NCBI GenBank assembly: GCA_025677815.1
Contig: JAIXMP010000011.1
Span: 310,001-374,000 of the forward strand
DNA length: 64,000 nucleotides
Reading direction: 5' to 3'
From: Phascolomyces articulosus
Lineage: Eukaryota; Mucoromycota; Mucoromycetes; Mucorales; Lichtheimiaceae
The notes below the pieces were generated by a model that ran no database searches, had not been told where the DNA came from, and saw nothing but the letters and a program-made list of their open reading frames with translations. Positions 36,151-48,321 of this stretch are shown piece after piece. Every line of letters begins with the position of its first letter. Position 1 is the stretch's first letter. Made by a program: the position numbers and the translations under genes.

Positions 36151-38376
36151 ATGAGTCGCAACAAAAGACCATGTATATGTAAATATCACATTATTATATA
36201 TCTCTACTACTCCACCTATATGTTCTTTTAAGAACATATATTTGTGTTTTGTTATTTTGGAATACTTGAACTCAATGATATTATATTTAAGATTGCAAAC
36301 GACGTCGACGAAAATGTACTTTTGCCAAGAACTCGGAAGACTGCAATCTTTGCGCTCAAATGAATGTGGATTGTATTCCTTGTGATGCCGATGAAGAAGG
36401 TTTACCTGTTCGGGACGGCAATCAAAAAATTCAGCAATGGCAAAAGACCATTACACGACTTGACATTGATTTACAGACCATGCGATGTTTAATAGGTTGT
36501 AATAGTGATTATAGACATAGCAAAAAAAATAAAAAGAACAACAACATCAAAAGTGACGACGACTCTTATAGCGATACCACATCGACAACAACAACTACTA
36601 CTACAAATACTGATTACTATGAATGGAACCTGAGTGTTGTGAATGGATGTATTCGTCTTGATGGCCGAATAAAAGATATAGACGAACTTTTGGCTTATAA
36701 TCAAGCTTCTATACGATACCTTTCCCCTTTATATCCCATCTTTCGACAAGAGCCCATTCGATTCAATGGTTTACCAAAAAGTATTGCTGTAGCATCCCAA
36801 GCATTAGTTATTCGTTACGCAAAACCTTCTGACAAACCACGGCATAGTATGATCGACCGAGACACAAACAAAGCAGCCATAACGAACCAATTTTTGAAAC
36901 AACAAATGGATGAACTTGTGTCACTCTATATGGAACGTTACAACCCATTTGTTGGATTGATCCATGCACCTTCCTTTCTAGAACATTACCACAGAACAAA
37001 GAACGCCCTCTCCAGTCCAATGATTTTGGCCGTATGCATCGATACCATTGCTTATTTTTATCCTCGACTCAAATATTCTGCTGAAGAAAAACGGCAATTG
37101 GCTGGATTTTTTTATTCCAGGTGTCGCGATTTGCTACTGGATATGTATGACGATCCGAAGTATCGACTACATGCCATTATTTCAACGAATTTGGTGATGC
37201 AATATCTTATGGAACTATTATTGGATTTTATGGAAGCACGACGATTATTAACCATGGCCATTGTTGCATCTCATGAAGTGGATCTCGATAGTCTTTCGGA
37301 AATAGAATATGCCATGTATCAACGCCACCGTGTGTGTCTTGGTATTTATCATGGACAATCTGAAATTGTATTATATGACAGGTACGATTTTACTGGTGTA
37401 AATTTTGAAGATGTGTATCCTTTGGATGATGATCCACCTGCTGTAGTGAGCTATCTTGCTATGTATAAAGCCGTCTTTTCGTTGGTCAAGACACCTTATG
37501 TAACCAATATTTTGGTAAGAAATTGTGAGGAATAGGGAGGAGAGTAGGTTTGACGTAAAACGGGTTTTTTTCCTTATTCATAAGTATAAAATATACAGGG
37601 ACAATTGAGTTTTGCTGTCACGCATGGAAATCAATGTGAATTAAGCCTTGATACGATATTACGATTTGAACCCACACTACGGGTTTGGTGGGAAACTTTA
37701 CCGGAAGAATTTCAGATCTGCGAAGACCCATTTGATTTACCATCAGCTCGTAAAGCCTTGGAAACGGTCACTTCATCGACACAATTGAACCCCTTTGCCA
37801 TCCTCCATGTGATAACAGCTGTTGTTCAATCCGTTTTATTAAAACCACATTTCGAAGAGGAAAATAAGAGTGGTGATAATAATATTATTCATATTATACG
37901 TGATAAGGCGTTATCCATGACATTGGATTCGATCCAATTACTTGTTTACATGATGAAGAAGCATATTGAAGTGGATATTGAAGCTATACCTGGTAAGTTG
38001 ATCATTCTAATTCATCTTTCTGATATTGCTAATTATCTGCGAAAATACTGATTTTAACAATTGTTGTTTCTTTATCTATATAGTATCCTTTGGATATATG
38101 ATGGGTATTCTTCATTCTGTATGTAATCTTATGACGACATGTCAACATATTAAACTATCATATGAAACACGAAAAACATTAATACATTGTTTCTATCAAT
38201 TGACATCCGTCATTCCTCCGAACCACCATATTCCTCAAGCATCCTCTTCATTGGAATCATTTGTGAACACATTAAAGTTCAATCCACTCTCTATCTACGA
38301 AAAGTATCCAATACCAAAACTTGCCATGATATCGGATATCTTTTATACCTGCTTTGGTCAATTAGGATCTATCTAA
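36151..38376 (+). CDS. Zn2Cys6 transcription factor, copy 3 of a tandem array
   Basis: This is the third and most diverged paralogue of the array. Exons 36151-36178, 36292-37514, 37599-37992 and 38084-38376 give 645 residues. The 28-base first exon codes MSRNKRPCI plus one base; exon 2 supplies the rest of the cluster, with cysteines 8, 11, 18, 27, 30 and 37 and the basic run KRRRRKC. The sequence then has a Ser/Thr/Asn/Asp-rich linker and the same block as its neighbours (YYEWNLSVVNGCIRLDG, RYLSPLYPIFRQEPIRFNG, VGLIHAPSFLEHYHRTKNAL). The last exon begins with SFGYMMGILHSVCNL, parallel to copies 1 and 2. The linker in the cluster (TFAKNSED) differs from the WEKGE type of the others, so the target site or partner may differ; this is inference. 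Confidence 0.9.
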
Positions 38377-39243
38377 TCTAAACAACCAGTACTACCACTA
38401 TTATCATTATTTATTATAGCTTCAACTATTTTCTGTACATAAAAAATTGCAACAGATGTATATTACTTTTTTATTTCTGCTCTTTATTCTCTTTTTCATT
38501 GTATAAACGTCAATTTTTTCAGCTCTACATTTTATAATTTATATTCAATTAATAAAGTTAATATAGTTTCCGTTATTTTATTACCATTGTATATCCACGT
38601 GTATGTCATAGGGGAGGGGTATTATGTAGTGTTGGAAAATGAATTTAATCCTGCTTTTGTGCCTGAAGTTTTTGTATTTTACAAATCTGGAGAACAGTAA
38701 TATAGATCCAAATAAGCAAGCAAAAAACCTAACAAGGCAGATGAAACCATAAAGGTGGAATGATTGAGCTTATTTATTCAAAAAGGGTATATAATACGAA
38801 TTAAATTAAAAGATACTATTTGAAATTGATTGGGTAGGCTATTCACAATGAAAGAAAAGGGAGCGAAAGAATTGTTCAGATGCTGAGCAAAATGATAGTC
38901 GAGAAAACTGCCGAGAAATAAAGCCAAGCTGGCGCTGTATTTGATTTTGTGATGATGTACATAATAGGCTTCAAAGCATTCTTATTTAATATATTTGAAT
39001 GAACAAAATGTATCATAGATCACGCCAAATGTGACGATAAGGATGATAATAGAATGATACGTTCGTATGATCTTTTTGGTTCTCCCAAAAGAAGCTTTCA
39101 TCATGCGAATCGGACATTACCTTTGTGCAAAATTCAGAAACCTGAAATGCAGCTAAAAAGAAGGGATCTTATTTTACTATCCAAACCTCAAAAAAATCGT
39201 ACAACCAGGAAAAAAAACGCGCGAAAAAAAAATAAAGGGTTTC

Positions 39244-39301
<58 letters not shown>

Positions 39302-39390
39302 TATATAAGAATTCCGTCGAGAGAACAGTGAGAAATATTCATAACTAAATAATATATATAAAGTTGTATGTATTGGCATCAGTGTGAGAA
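38377..39390. other. Spacer between the transcription-factor array and the Vps3 gene
   Basis: This is about 1 kb without a supported gene. It contains AT-rich sequence, a purine-rich A/G patch at 39205-39240 and the TTA repeat listed separately. An open frame at 39054-39308 ends in a run of tyrosines made by that repeat and is not called. Confidence 0.5.
39245..39298. repeat. TTA trinucleotide microsatellite
   Basis: There are eighteen consecutive TTA units about 90 bases upstream of the Vps3 start codon. Perfect copies suggest recent length change. Confidence 0.9.
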
Positions 39391-42300
39391 ATGCCTTTCA
39401 CACCATACACTTTACAGACCATTTTATCTTCGGTAACCAATAGTGTTGCAACGACAACTTCTTCCACTTCGTCGTCTACTACGCCAAGTACAACTACTGA
39501 AGAACAACAACAGCAACAACAACCATCGCCACCTACGAGTCTTAGTGGAAGTCCAGCACAATCATCGTCACCAGGTTCTTTCTTTTCACGTCGTCTACCG
39601 GGTTCTCCTCCAACTTCGGATGTATCAAAGTCATTACCCGCAAGTCCATCCCGTTTAAACAATTTATTATCGGGGCAACAAGCAGCATCTCTTGCCAATG
39701 CCCAATTCTCCATTGATGCCGCTGAAGCTTGGGGTAAGCTAACACCATAGATAATGAACAAAGAAAACGATCGAGAATGAGAGAAAGATCGCTTATTTAT
39801 TTTTTGACATATTTTGGATGGATGGCTGGTATGAAAACCATTCTATTTTTTAGATGCTAATCTATACTTGGGTACATCGGATGGTCAGGTTTTACACTTT
39901 ATGCTTGAAGAACATGGCAAAGCTCAAGAAGTAAGAAAGAGAGAAAGAGATAGAGAGAAAGGAGATGGAGGATTTATAAGGGAGTTAGAAGAAGGGAGAA
40001 TTCTTTTTGGACTCACTATCAAGGTTATATATCAAAAAAACAGGTACCTTATGCATCACGACTCGAGAATAAAATCAATCTCGGTTTTGGACGTAAACCA
40101 GTTGAACGCATCCTTGTATTACCTCAAGTTTCCAAGGCAGTTGTGCTTTGTGGTAAATGATATGATGATAAATGGAATTGAAGATATGGATCCAGGAAGA
40201 GAGGATTTGGAGAGGAGTGGGAGAGAGTAATTATCTATGTCTACCATGTATCCTCATATATTAAATCCAATTGATGTGGTATATTACAACATTAGATTCG
40301 ACATTGAGTTTTTATTCGTTACCTTTCTTTGATCCTATACCCGTATCTTTGATCCCACATATTAAAGGTGTTGCCTGTTTTTCTCACGATGTCGCAGAAG
40401 AAGGAAGGATAGGAGAGGATGGAACCATTGAATTATGTATTGTCAAACGTCGAGTATTACAAATTTTAAAAATTGGAGAATTGGTTCAAATGAAAAAGGT
40501 AAACATCCCCTTGTTAGCCTATGGGATATTTATGGGATATAGTGCGAGTAATGATGATAATAATAACAATCTCGTTTAGGAACTACCATTACCAGATGGA
40601 GCCATTGCTATCGTACGTCATAGTCGAAACTTATGTCTAGCAGATATTCAAAATTATAAACTTATCAATCTACAGCTACCAAATCCAACACCACTTATTC
40701 CAACTCCTCAAGTTGTCGTACCATCTACTCCTCCAACCACATCCATGCTGAGCAGTGGCCCACACACTGTGCCACGACCTGTTCTTACTGTCATCAAGCA
40801 AGACGAGTTTTTGGTAGTCAGTGGTAATGTCTCAGCCAATAACCATACAACCATTGGTATTTTTGCCGATTCTCAAGGTTCCCCTATTCGTGGTACCTTA
40901 CAATGGTCTAGTTATCCAAAATCACTATGTGTCGAATTCCCTTATATTGCAGCACTCTTACGAAACAATACAATTGAAATTCACAATATTCTTGATCAAA
41001 AACTTCTTCAAACTATTCCATTAAATCCATCCTTTGAACCTCGGGGAATGTCTTTTGGTCATGGTATTCGTGTTTGGATGGAAGGGATGGCACAAAGGTT
41101 ATCACGAAGACAATGGCCTAGTAAGAAAAAACAAAGAGATGAACAAGAAGAGGAAGAATTACAGTTTCAATTACGACGTCAAGTAGCACGGTTTTCTACT
41201 TTGCCTGCTCGTATTCTTGTCTATGGTCGTGATAGTGTGATGGCACAAATTGTTACTCCTTTGGTAGTGCAAGTGGATGCTTTATTAGATACCAAGAATT
41301 TTGAAGAAGCATTGGATATGGCCGATCAAGCACGAAACACATTGTCTACTGACAATCATACCCATGTAGAACGCATGGTAATGTATATATTAAAAAAATG
41401 AGTGATTCGAGTTTTTTTTTAAAAAAAAAAAAAAAAGACGCGAGATATGGTTATCTTGATTTGATTCATACTCATTTATATTTATTTATCTAATGCATTT
41501 TCAAATAGCAATCAGAATTAGACTATATTTATCAAAAAGCTGGATTATTATACCTTCAAGAGACACTCTTTGAAGATGCTTTTGCATTACTCTCCAAAGG
41601 AAACCTGGATCCACGGGTGCTCATTTATTTATTTGGTGACCTTTCTCAATCATCTTGGGTTGAAGAAGTACCCAATGTACTTTTATTTGATGGTATTCGA
41701 AGTTTATTGGAAACGGTTGGAAAAATTGAAGATGTGGTTGCAAGGACGATGGAAAAAAATTATTCACCTCATTTAGATGAGGATGATCAACGATCAAGTC
41801 CTATCATGGAAATGCGACGTGTATTATTAAAAAATGCACGAGAAGCTTTGGAAAGATATTTACAAGTGGAACGAGGGAAACATAGAACATTGATTGGAAA
41901 AGGCAATGCCATTTGTAAAGTAAGTTTCGATCCGAAAAAAAAAAGTTTGAATGATTTCTAAAAAAAATGGACATGTATTTTTTTTCTAGGCCCTGGATAC
42001 ATCCTTATTGAAACTCTATGTAGGTGGTATTGGTAACGATGAATCTATAGATACCCTTCTTCGACGACCCAACGACTGTAGTCTTGAAGAATGTGCTACC
42101 GCACTTATTCGATCAAAGGTATATTTGCCATTCTTTTTCTTTCTTTCCTAATGTGTATAAATAATCCTATCTTGATTTCAATCGACGTATTCATATATTT
42201 ATTTTTCTAACAAACAAATATAATTATTTATATTTAGAGATATTATTCTCTATCTCTACTATATCAGTCAAAGCAATTGTATGAAGAAGTATTGGAAACG

Positions 42301-44176
42301 TGGACGAAAATATATACTGACGAGTTACCAGATACACGATTTACAGATGGTCTCAGTCAAATTAAACGGTTACTATTACGTGATATTAATGATGATGCAC
42401 AACTTTCCTTAGCAACCATTGTAAAATATACTTGGTGGTTAATGGACCATGCACCCAATGATGGTGCTGAAGTGTTTATACGGTCTCCACGGGCTATCGA
42501 AATGGATACTGAGGAAATATTAGAAAAACTTGAACGTTATGGTAATGAAGCAGCCCGGACATATCTTGAATATCTTGTATTGACGCGTGAAAGTGACCGG
42601 GCCGAACATCATACTCGACTGGCATGTAGTTATGTTCGTGATGTTAAGCAAGCACTTGGGACCGTACAGGACGGAGAAATGCAAAAATTAGGTATGTAGC
42701 ATCACCATTGAGATGCATTCTTATACTTTATAGTAATACGTTTGGGGGAGGAAGAAGAAAGAAAAAACTTGAAGTGATGATATTCAGCTATACATTATTA
42801 TATTCCTACAGTGGCTGGATTTAAACAGTCCATCCATCCAACCATAATAGGTGGACATGATCAAACGTTTGTTGCATATTTAGGACGACATCAAGAAACA
42901 GAATTGATTCGTAGACGATTATTATTGATTCGATTATTACAACGATCCTCTCTTTATGATCCAGAAAGATTATTTCAAGAAATATCAGAGGCTGGGCCTT
43001 TGAATATTGAAATGGTCATCCTTTATGGAAGGGTATAGAAGAAAAAAAAACAAAGTTTTCATTGAAACACAGAGAGTCTTGATTATATTTAAAATGTTGA
43101 AAAACTAACCAGACAAATTATCTATGTTTATTTAAAATAAAAATGATTACCAAATTAGATGAAAAAACACGAAGAAGCTTTACAAATCTTGATACACGAA
43201 CTGGAAGATTTTGTGGGAGCTGAAACATATTGCGTTACCAATGGCTATAGTACAGGAGCTGTGCCTGACATTTTGCCTATCCAAGGACCTGTCGTTACAC
43301 CAGCAAGAACATCTTCTTTAAATCGTTCAACAGACAAGTCTTTATCAAAAAAGAAAAAGAAAAAAGCAACATCGGTAGCCGATAATAATAAAGAACCAAA
43401 ACCACCCTTCACACAGGAACAAGTATCGCAACAACTAAATGAACGTCGGCAGTTATTTTCCATGTTACTAAAAACATACTTAGCAATCAAAGAGAGGTAT
43501 GCGTCATTAGGTTACTGTTTGTTTTTTGTTTTCATGCATTACCTCTTTTTGTGTGTTTAACATTCTCTCTATTTGTCACTTTTTTTTCTGTGATACAGAG
43601 AATTGATGCTAGTACGTACAATGCATTTATTAACTTCACAGGGATATTATTTGGATATACTAGAGGTATGTATGCTTTTTTATGCAAGGAATGTTAAATT
43701 CACTATATTAATGACATTTATGATACTAGGTATTACAATTGATACCAGATGATTGGCCAATACAAACATTGCAAGACTTCTTAGTTCATTCATTACGCCG
43801 TTCATTGCAAGAAAAACGTGAAGGAAAAATTGTAGTTGGTTTAAGTCGGGGTGAAAACTTATTGGTAAATAAAAAACAAAAGGATTTATCAAAAGAGAGA
43901 GATAAGAGGAGAATGACGAAGGATATTTATTTACTCTACTTATATCTTTATATATAATTTTAGGTTGGTGGACAGTTGATTGATATTTATAAGGATATTG
44001 GACCCGTTTATGTTGATCCTCGATCAGAGTGTCACAGATGCCATCGATACCTGGGAAACAGTATCATTGTTCGTGATCATAAGAATGGACATTTGTTACA
44101 TTTACAATGTGCTGAAGCATCTGGGTTAATAATATCATCATCAACAACAACAACAACAACAGATACTACCACTTAG
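39391..44176 (+). CDS. VPS3: TGFBRAP1/Vps3-type CORVET tether subunit
   Basis: This is a subunit of the CORVET tether, which acts with Rab5 on early endosomes. Thirteen exons (39391-39733, 39854-39930, 40044-40152, 40296-40498, 40580-41377, 41509-41919, 41990-42118, 42238-42691, 42812-43032, 43159-43496, 43599-43665, 43730-43864, 43964-44176) give 1165 residues. In order there are a Ser/Thr/Gln-rich N-terminus, a citron-homology-type beta-propeller (YLGTSDGQVLHFMLEEHG, TLSFYSLP, FPYIAALLRNNTIEIHN), the two Vps39-type helical regions (LLKLYVGGIGN; MKKHEEALQILIHELEDF), and a C-terminal zinc-binding segment (CHRCHRYLGNS then HLQC). The match along the length is better to TGFBRAP1/Vps3 than to HOPS Vps39, which is a close relative; that choice is the main uncertainty. 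A Lys-rich insertion lies near residue 960. Confidence 0.85.
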
Positions 44177-44675
44177 ATAATAATCATGATAATAATATAA
44201 TCATAATAATAACATAATAACATTTATTAAAAACAATTAATAACAGCTAGCTTGGGGGAGAGAAGGGAAAGAAATGAGAATAATAGGGAAAAGAAGTTGT
44301 AAGGGGGACATTTTCATGGGAACTAACAAGTTAGAGCAGCTATTATGATGGCTTTTTTTCCTTGTCTCGGTTATATTTCACCAAAAAGGTTAAACGGTCT
44401 AATCAATAATAGGTAACAGTTGGTGATACTAGTGTTGCTGTTAGTAATAATAATAATAATAACAAGCATCATATTAAACGTTGATAGTGGTACAGCAAAG
44501 GAAGCAAACCTAAAAAAGAGGGGGACTAGGCAGGAAAACAGAGAGAGGAGGGGGACGATTGAAAGACTAAAGCAAGTGTAGGAGAAAGAAAAAAAAAGGA
44601 TGTCGAAACCATATAAATATCAGCTCAAAGCCATTTTTCTCCATTTCTTTCCCTCCCTCTTTTTTTTTTTTTTTT
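44177..44675. other. 3' flank of the Vps3 gene
   Basis: The sequence is AT-rich and then purine-rich (44500-44600), with AAT/ATA repeats near 44190-44220 and 44446-44460. No gene is visible. Confidence 0.5.
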
Positions 44676-45070
44676 GGTTGTCTCGGTTTACCTGGACCCA
44701 ATTCCTTGGGACCTTTTTGGATCCGCCCGTCCGCTCGGGGGCACGAACAAGTCGCCTGGCACAGTCATGGTCGGTCGGGTATGTGTTATTTTACGTTTTA
44801 TTTATATATGAAGATTTTCTATCAATCACATATAAAATTCATTCATGCTAACTCGATGATTTTTATTCATTACATTATATTAAATCACTTTTTAAACAAC
44901 AGCTCCCCCGCGCGTGCCATTCCACTCCTTTGCTGCTTCCTCCTCTTCCTGCTCCTGTTGTAGGCATATCGGCACAGCAGTTCCAGTAGTAAATGGGGTG
45001 CTGTGGCCTCCTCGTTGTCGTGTCTTAATTTCATGAATCGACATCGATTAAATTTTTCCAACAAATCCAA
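44676..45070. other. Pair of GC-rich islands in a gene-poor stretch
   Basis: Two islands (44676-44778 and 44903-45063) stand out from AT-rich DNA. On the + strand they are joined by a perfect-looking intron (G/GTATGT to ACAACAG/, 124 bases). On the minus strand, 44885-45070 has an open frame coding a basic, helical, protein-like stretch (DLLEKFNRCRFMKLRHDNEE). The two strands cannot both be read as proteins, and neither gives a complete gene or a known family. This may be an expressed non-coding RNA, a decayed gene, or an insertion remnant. Confidence 0.3.
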
Positions 45071-45646
45071 TAAAACCTTACGCTTTTTGATATATCAAAA
45101 AAAAAAAAAGATGTGTTTTGTTTCTTACCTAACCAGTCAGTTGATGATAGTTGATGTTGATATTAGATGATGATAAAAAAACCCTGTTACACCATGGAAA
45201 ACCTTCAGGTGGTTAGACGGAGATCTTTATCTCTTCTTTTTACTCCTGGCTTTTAAACTTTTAACAAACAAATGAGTTGTGTAATAAATAACAAAATATC
45301 CAATACAAGAAAGATCTACCATAACATAGGGAATATGTCAACATATAGATTACCCCAATAACAGAAAACAGCCACGAATTTCTTAGAATCGTATTTATAT
45401 CCATTTAATGAATCAATTTTGGTATATGAGAAACAAGGCAAGGTTACGGATAATTTAGTAAAAGTCATGTAAAACAAACGATCTTTGTACTTTATTATTT
45501 CGATTATATTTGTTGCACAATAAAAGCCACGGCGTACATCTCTGTTGTTGTTGGGAACTTCCTTATCCATTATACGGCTCCGGTCCATCAATTTGTATAA
45601 TTTGTCGTAGTTTTTTTCATTTATTTTTCTCTTACCGCTATATAAT

Positions 45647-45677
<31 letters not shown>

Positions 45678-48321
45678 CTTTTTGTTCTCAACGTCTATGG
45701 ACTCATTGATCATATTTAGCGATACATATATATATAGAATCTGCAAGAACCAATATCACTTTTTAAGTTTATAAAAGATGTATTTTTTTCTTTCGAATAA
45801 AAACACGCATTGTACTTTTCACAAGGAGATTAGAAAGGGTACATATAGTTTAGGTACAAAAGGCAGGGTTTGACTTTTTTTCTCTCCCTCACGAATACAT
45901 CATATACCTCTATATTTTACTATGATAGTGGTCCTGGAAATTTTAGTTTCTACCTCTTTGTTTCATAGTTAAATAAGGATTAATAGGGATATGTCACTTT
46001 AGAAAAACTGGATTTATTAAGACCCCGGATCGTTATATATTATTATTCAAAACAAGCGCGTGGGAAGACGTTATGCAAATAACGGTGCAAATAATCACCA
46101 AGTTCTGGCGTACTCCGGGAAGAGAGAATCCGACAACTGAGTTTCAGCTGGCGCGGGTCGTACTTCCAGAAGTATTCGTTCAAACATCTCCTATTCATCG
46201 TGTTTTTTAGTGTATAACACTAATGATAGTAATACAGACTCACGCTCCTATAACAGGGCAGTAGCATGATAGGTCAGCTTTTTACACTTTATCGACCAAG
46301 AGCGTAATTAACATATTCTGCATATTCTATAAGAATGGAAGAATTTCATAAGAGAGGGAAAAAAGGCAAACAGAAGAACGATCAACCTATTCCAGTGAGG
46401 TACTGAACGTCGAAAACACTAGATTCAAACTTTACATTTAAAACATATTAAACCTTAAAAAAAGTTAAGAGTAGGTAATATGATTGATTGTATAAAAGAT
46501 CAATGAGTTTCAGGTACTAATATGTTATTAAGGAATGAAAAAAAACAGCCCAGCAATACTATCAACTTTTCTAGAATGATATGCAGTTCTACTCAACAAT
46601 ACTATATCTCAAAAGTCATAATAAAGTAACAATTATACCATAATAAAGAGTATGTCCTTAAATATTTACACTAAACAAAAAACGGCAAACAAAAAAAAAA
46701 AAAAACTAGCATGATTAAACATTGTGATGTTATGATGTTATAGTAATAAGAAGTACCGGAAAAATAGACTTTCAGTATGAAAAGTCGATATGCTATTATA
46801 TCATTAGCAACAAAATATATGGGGAAAAAAAGCATACTAATATACAACAAACCTCACCTTATTGTAGCAAATCAATAGTACATAGAAGCATTCATATAAA
46901 TAATATAATGGAATAGCAAAAAAAAGACTGGTGGTGTTCTTCATTGCATGCATATAAAGTACACATTGCTTTATTGCAGCTCACAAAGAAATGAAATGAG
47001 AAAGATTGGATAATTTTATCGAACTAGCTTCTACCAGAATGCTTTGATCGGTTTGCATGCACACATTGACTATTTATTATGTAAACAAAGACACGCTAAA
47101 CCATTACTAAAAACTGTTGTCTCCAATGGTCCCAGCCATAACAACAAACAATAACGATAAACAATAACAACTTTTTTTCTTTTTTTTTAAAGAACATGAC
47201 ACAAATAAAACTGCAGTTATAATAGACATTGCTCCTTAAACTTTTTTTTTGTTTGATATATGAACGACAGTATGTAGCTATTCCATTAATTTACTTAACC
47301 TCTACTACATTTCTAACGCTATTAAAACTTGCGGAATATTTGTCGAAATTATTATTTTTATAATGTAAACATTATTTTTGTTGAAATGCTCCTTACAGTT
47401 GAGAGACCTTATTTTTTTAGATTAAGTGATATACTACACCTCTATATTATACATACACTGACAATCATTCCAAATACGTACGTGACACTAAATCTTTCTT
47501 TTGAAATATGTAGTAATTAATTGTGATGGACATATGAGCAGATCGATGTATTTTTTTTTAACTTGACAAATAATTTACTAAGCTTATATTAATAGAACTA
47601 TTACAGAATGGACCTTCTTTGTTAGCATGCGTCTATTTCTTCTCCATGATAACAAGGAGCGAGATAATTGATTCGAGAGACGAAAAATCACCCGCTTTTT
47701 TATTTATTTCGGTTGCACATGGATTTTGATATTCTATTGCACTCAAAAAGGGTTGCTTTTACCAGAAGATGAAGAAGTTGGAGAAGAACAACTAATTGTT
47801 CATTACAGCTACTTGTTTTACTCCTTATCGGGTTTTGTCAATAAGATGGTAAATGAATGGGTACCTCTTTCTATCTTGTCTTTCTAAATAAGTGCATCAA
47901 ATAATGTTATAACAAAATGAGATCTGTATTGGTGCGTGTGGAGGCAATCACACTATTTTATAATAGTATTGATTAGATCGTCTGTGCCCCCCTTACCTGG
48001 ACAATATCCATTATTTTACTCTGTGAAAAGCAGAGTCCCCTAAAAAACTCATGCGGGCTTTATTCTCTCCTTAAACGAACTTGTTTGGGGACATGATGAT
48101 CCTGGGGGAACAATCAAAATACAAAATATGGCACAATCTGGTATTACCATCATTACCTTCTAGCACTACCACGGTCAATCCCATAATATGGATTAAATAT
48201 TGTTATTTTTTGATTGACGCCACCCATAGAAAAATATCTCTTTCTTCTTGTTCTGTTCTTTTCCTCATAATAACTGATCTTTTTTTGTTTCCTTTTTCCC
48301 TTTCTTATTTACAGTGCGTAA
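45071..48321. other. Long gene-poor region upstream of the histidine kinase
   Basis: This is 3.2 kb without a supportable gene. It has AT dinucleotide repeats (45653-45677), long A and T runs, and two coding-like open stretches (45977-46210 and 47672-47887), both lacking a usable start. The last 250 bases, with a pyrimidine-rich stretch at 48239-48310, must hold the histidine kinase promoter. Confidence 0.45.
45977..46210 (+). pseudogene. Coding-like open stretch, possible gene or transposon relic
   Basis: This frame stays open for 77 codons after a stop, with normal amino-acid mixture (includes ITKFWRTPGRENPTTEFQLA and VLPEVFVQTSPIHRVF) and a higher G+C content than the flanks over 46050-46200. 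The only ATG lies well inside, at about 46074. No family is recognised. A remnant of a transposon or gene fits best, but chance cannot be excluded. Confidence 0.3.

Noticed and set aside
39443..39761. Alternative-frame and reverse-strand open frames over the start of the Vps3 gene
   Set aside because: They are shadows of the Ser/Thr/Gln-rich first exon of that gene.
48001..48060. Short hairpin CTCTGTGAAAAGCAGAG considered as a terminator or small RNA
   Set aside because: The stem is very short, with no conserved context, and it lies in the promoter region of the histidine kinase.
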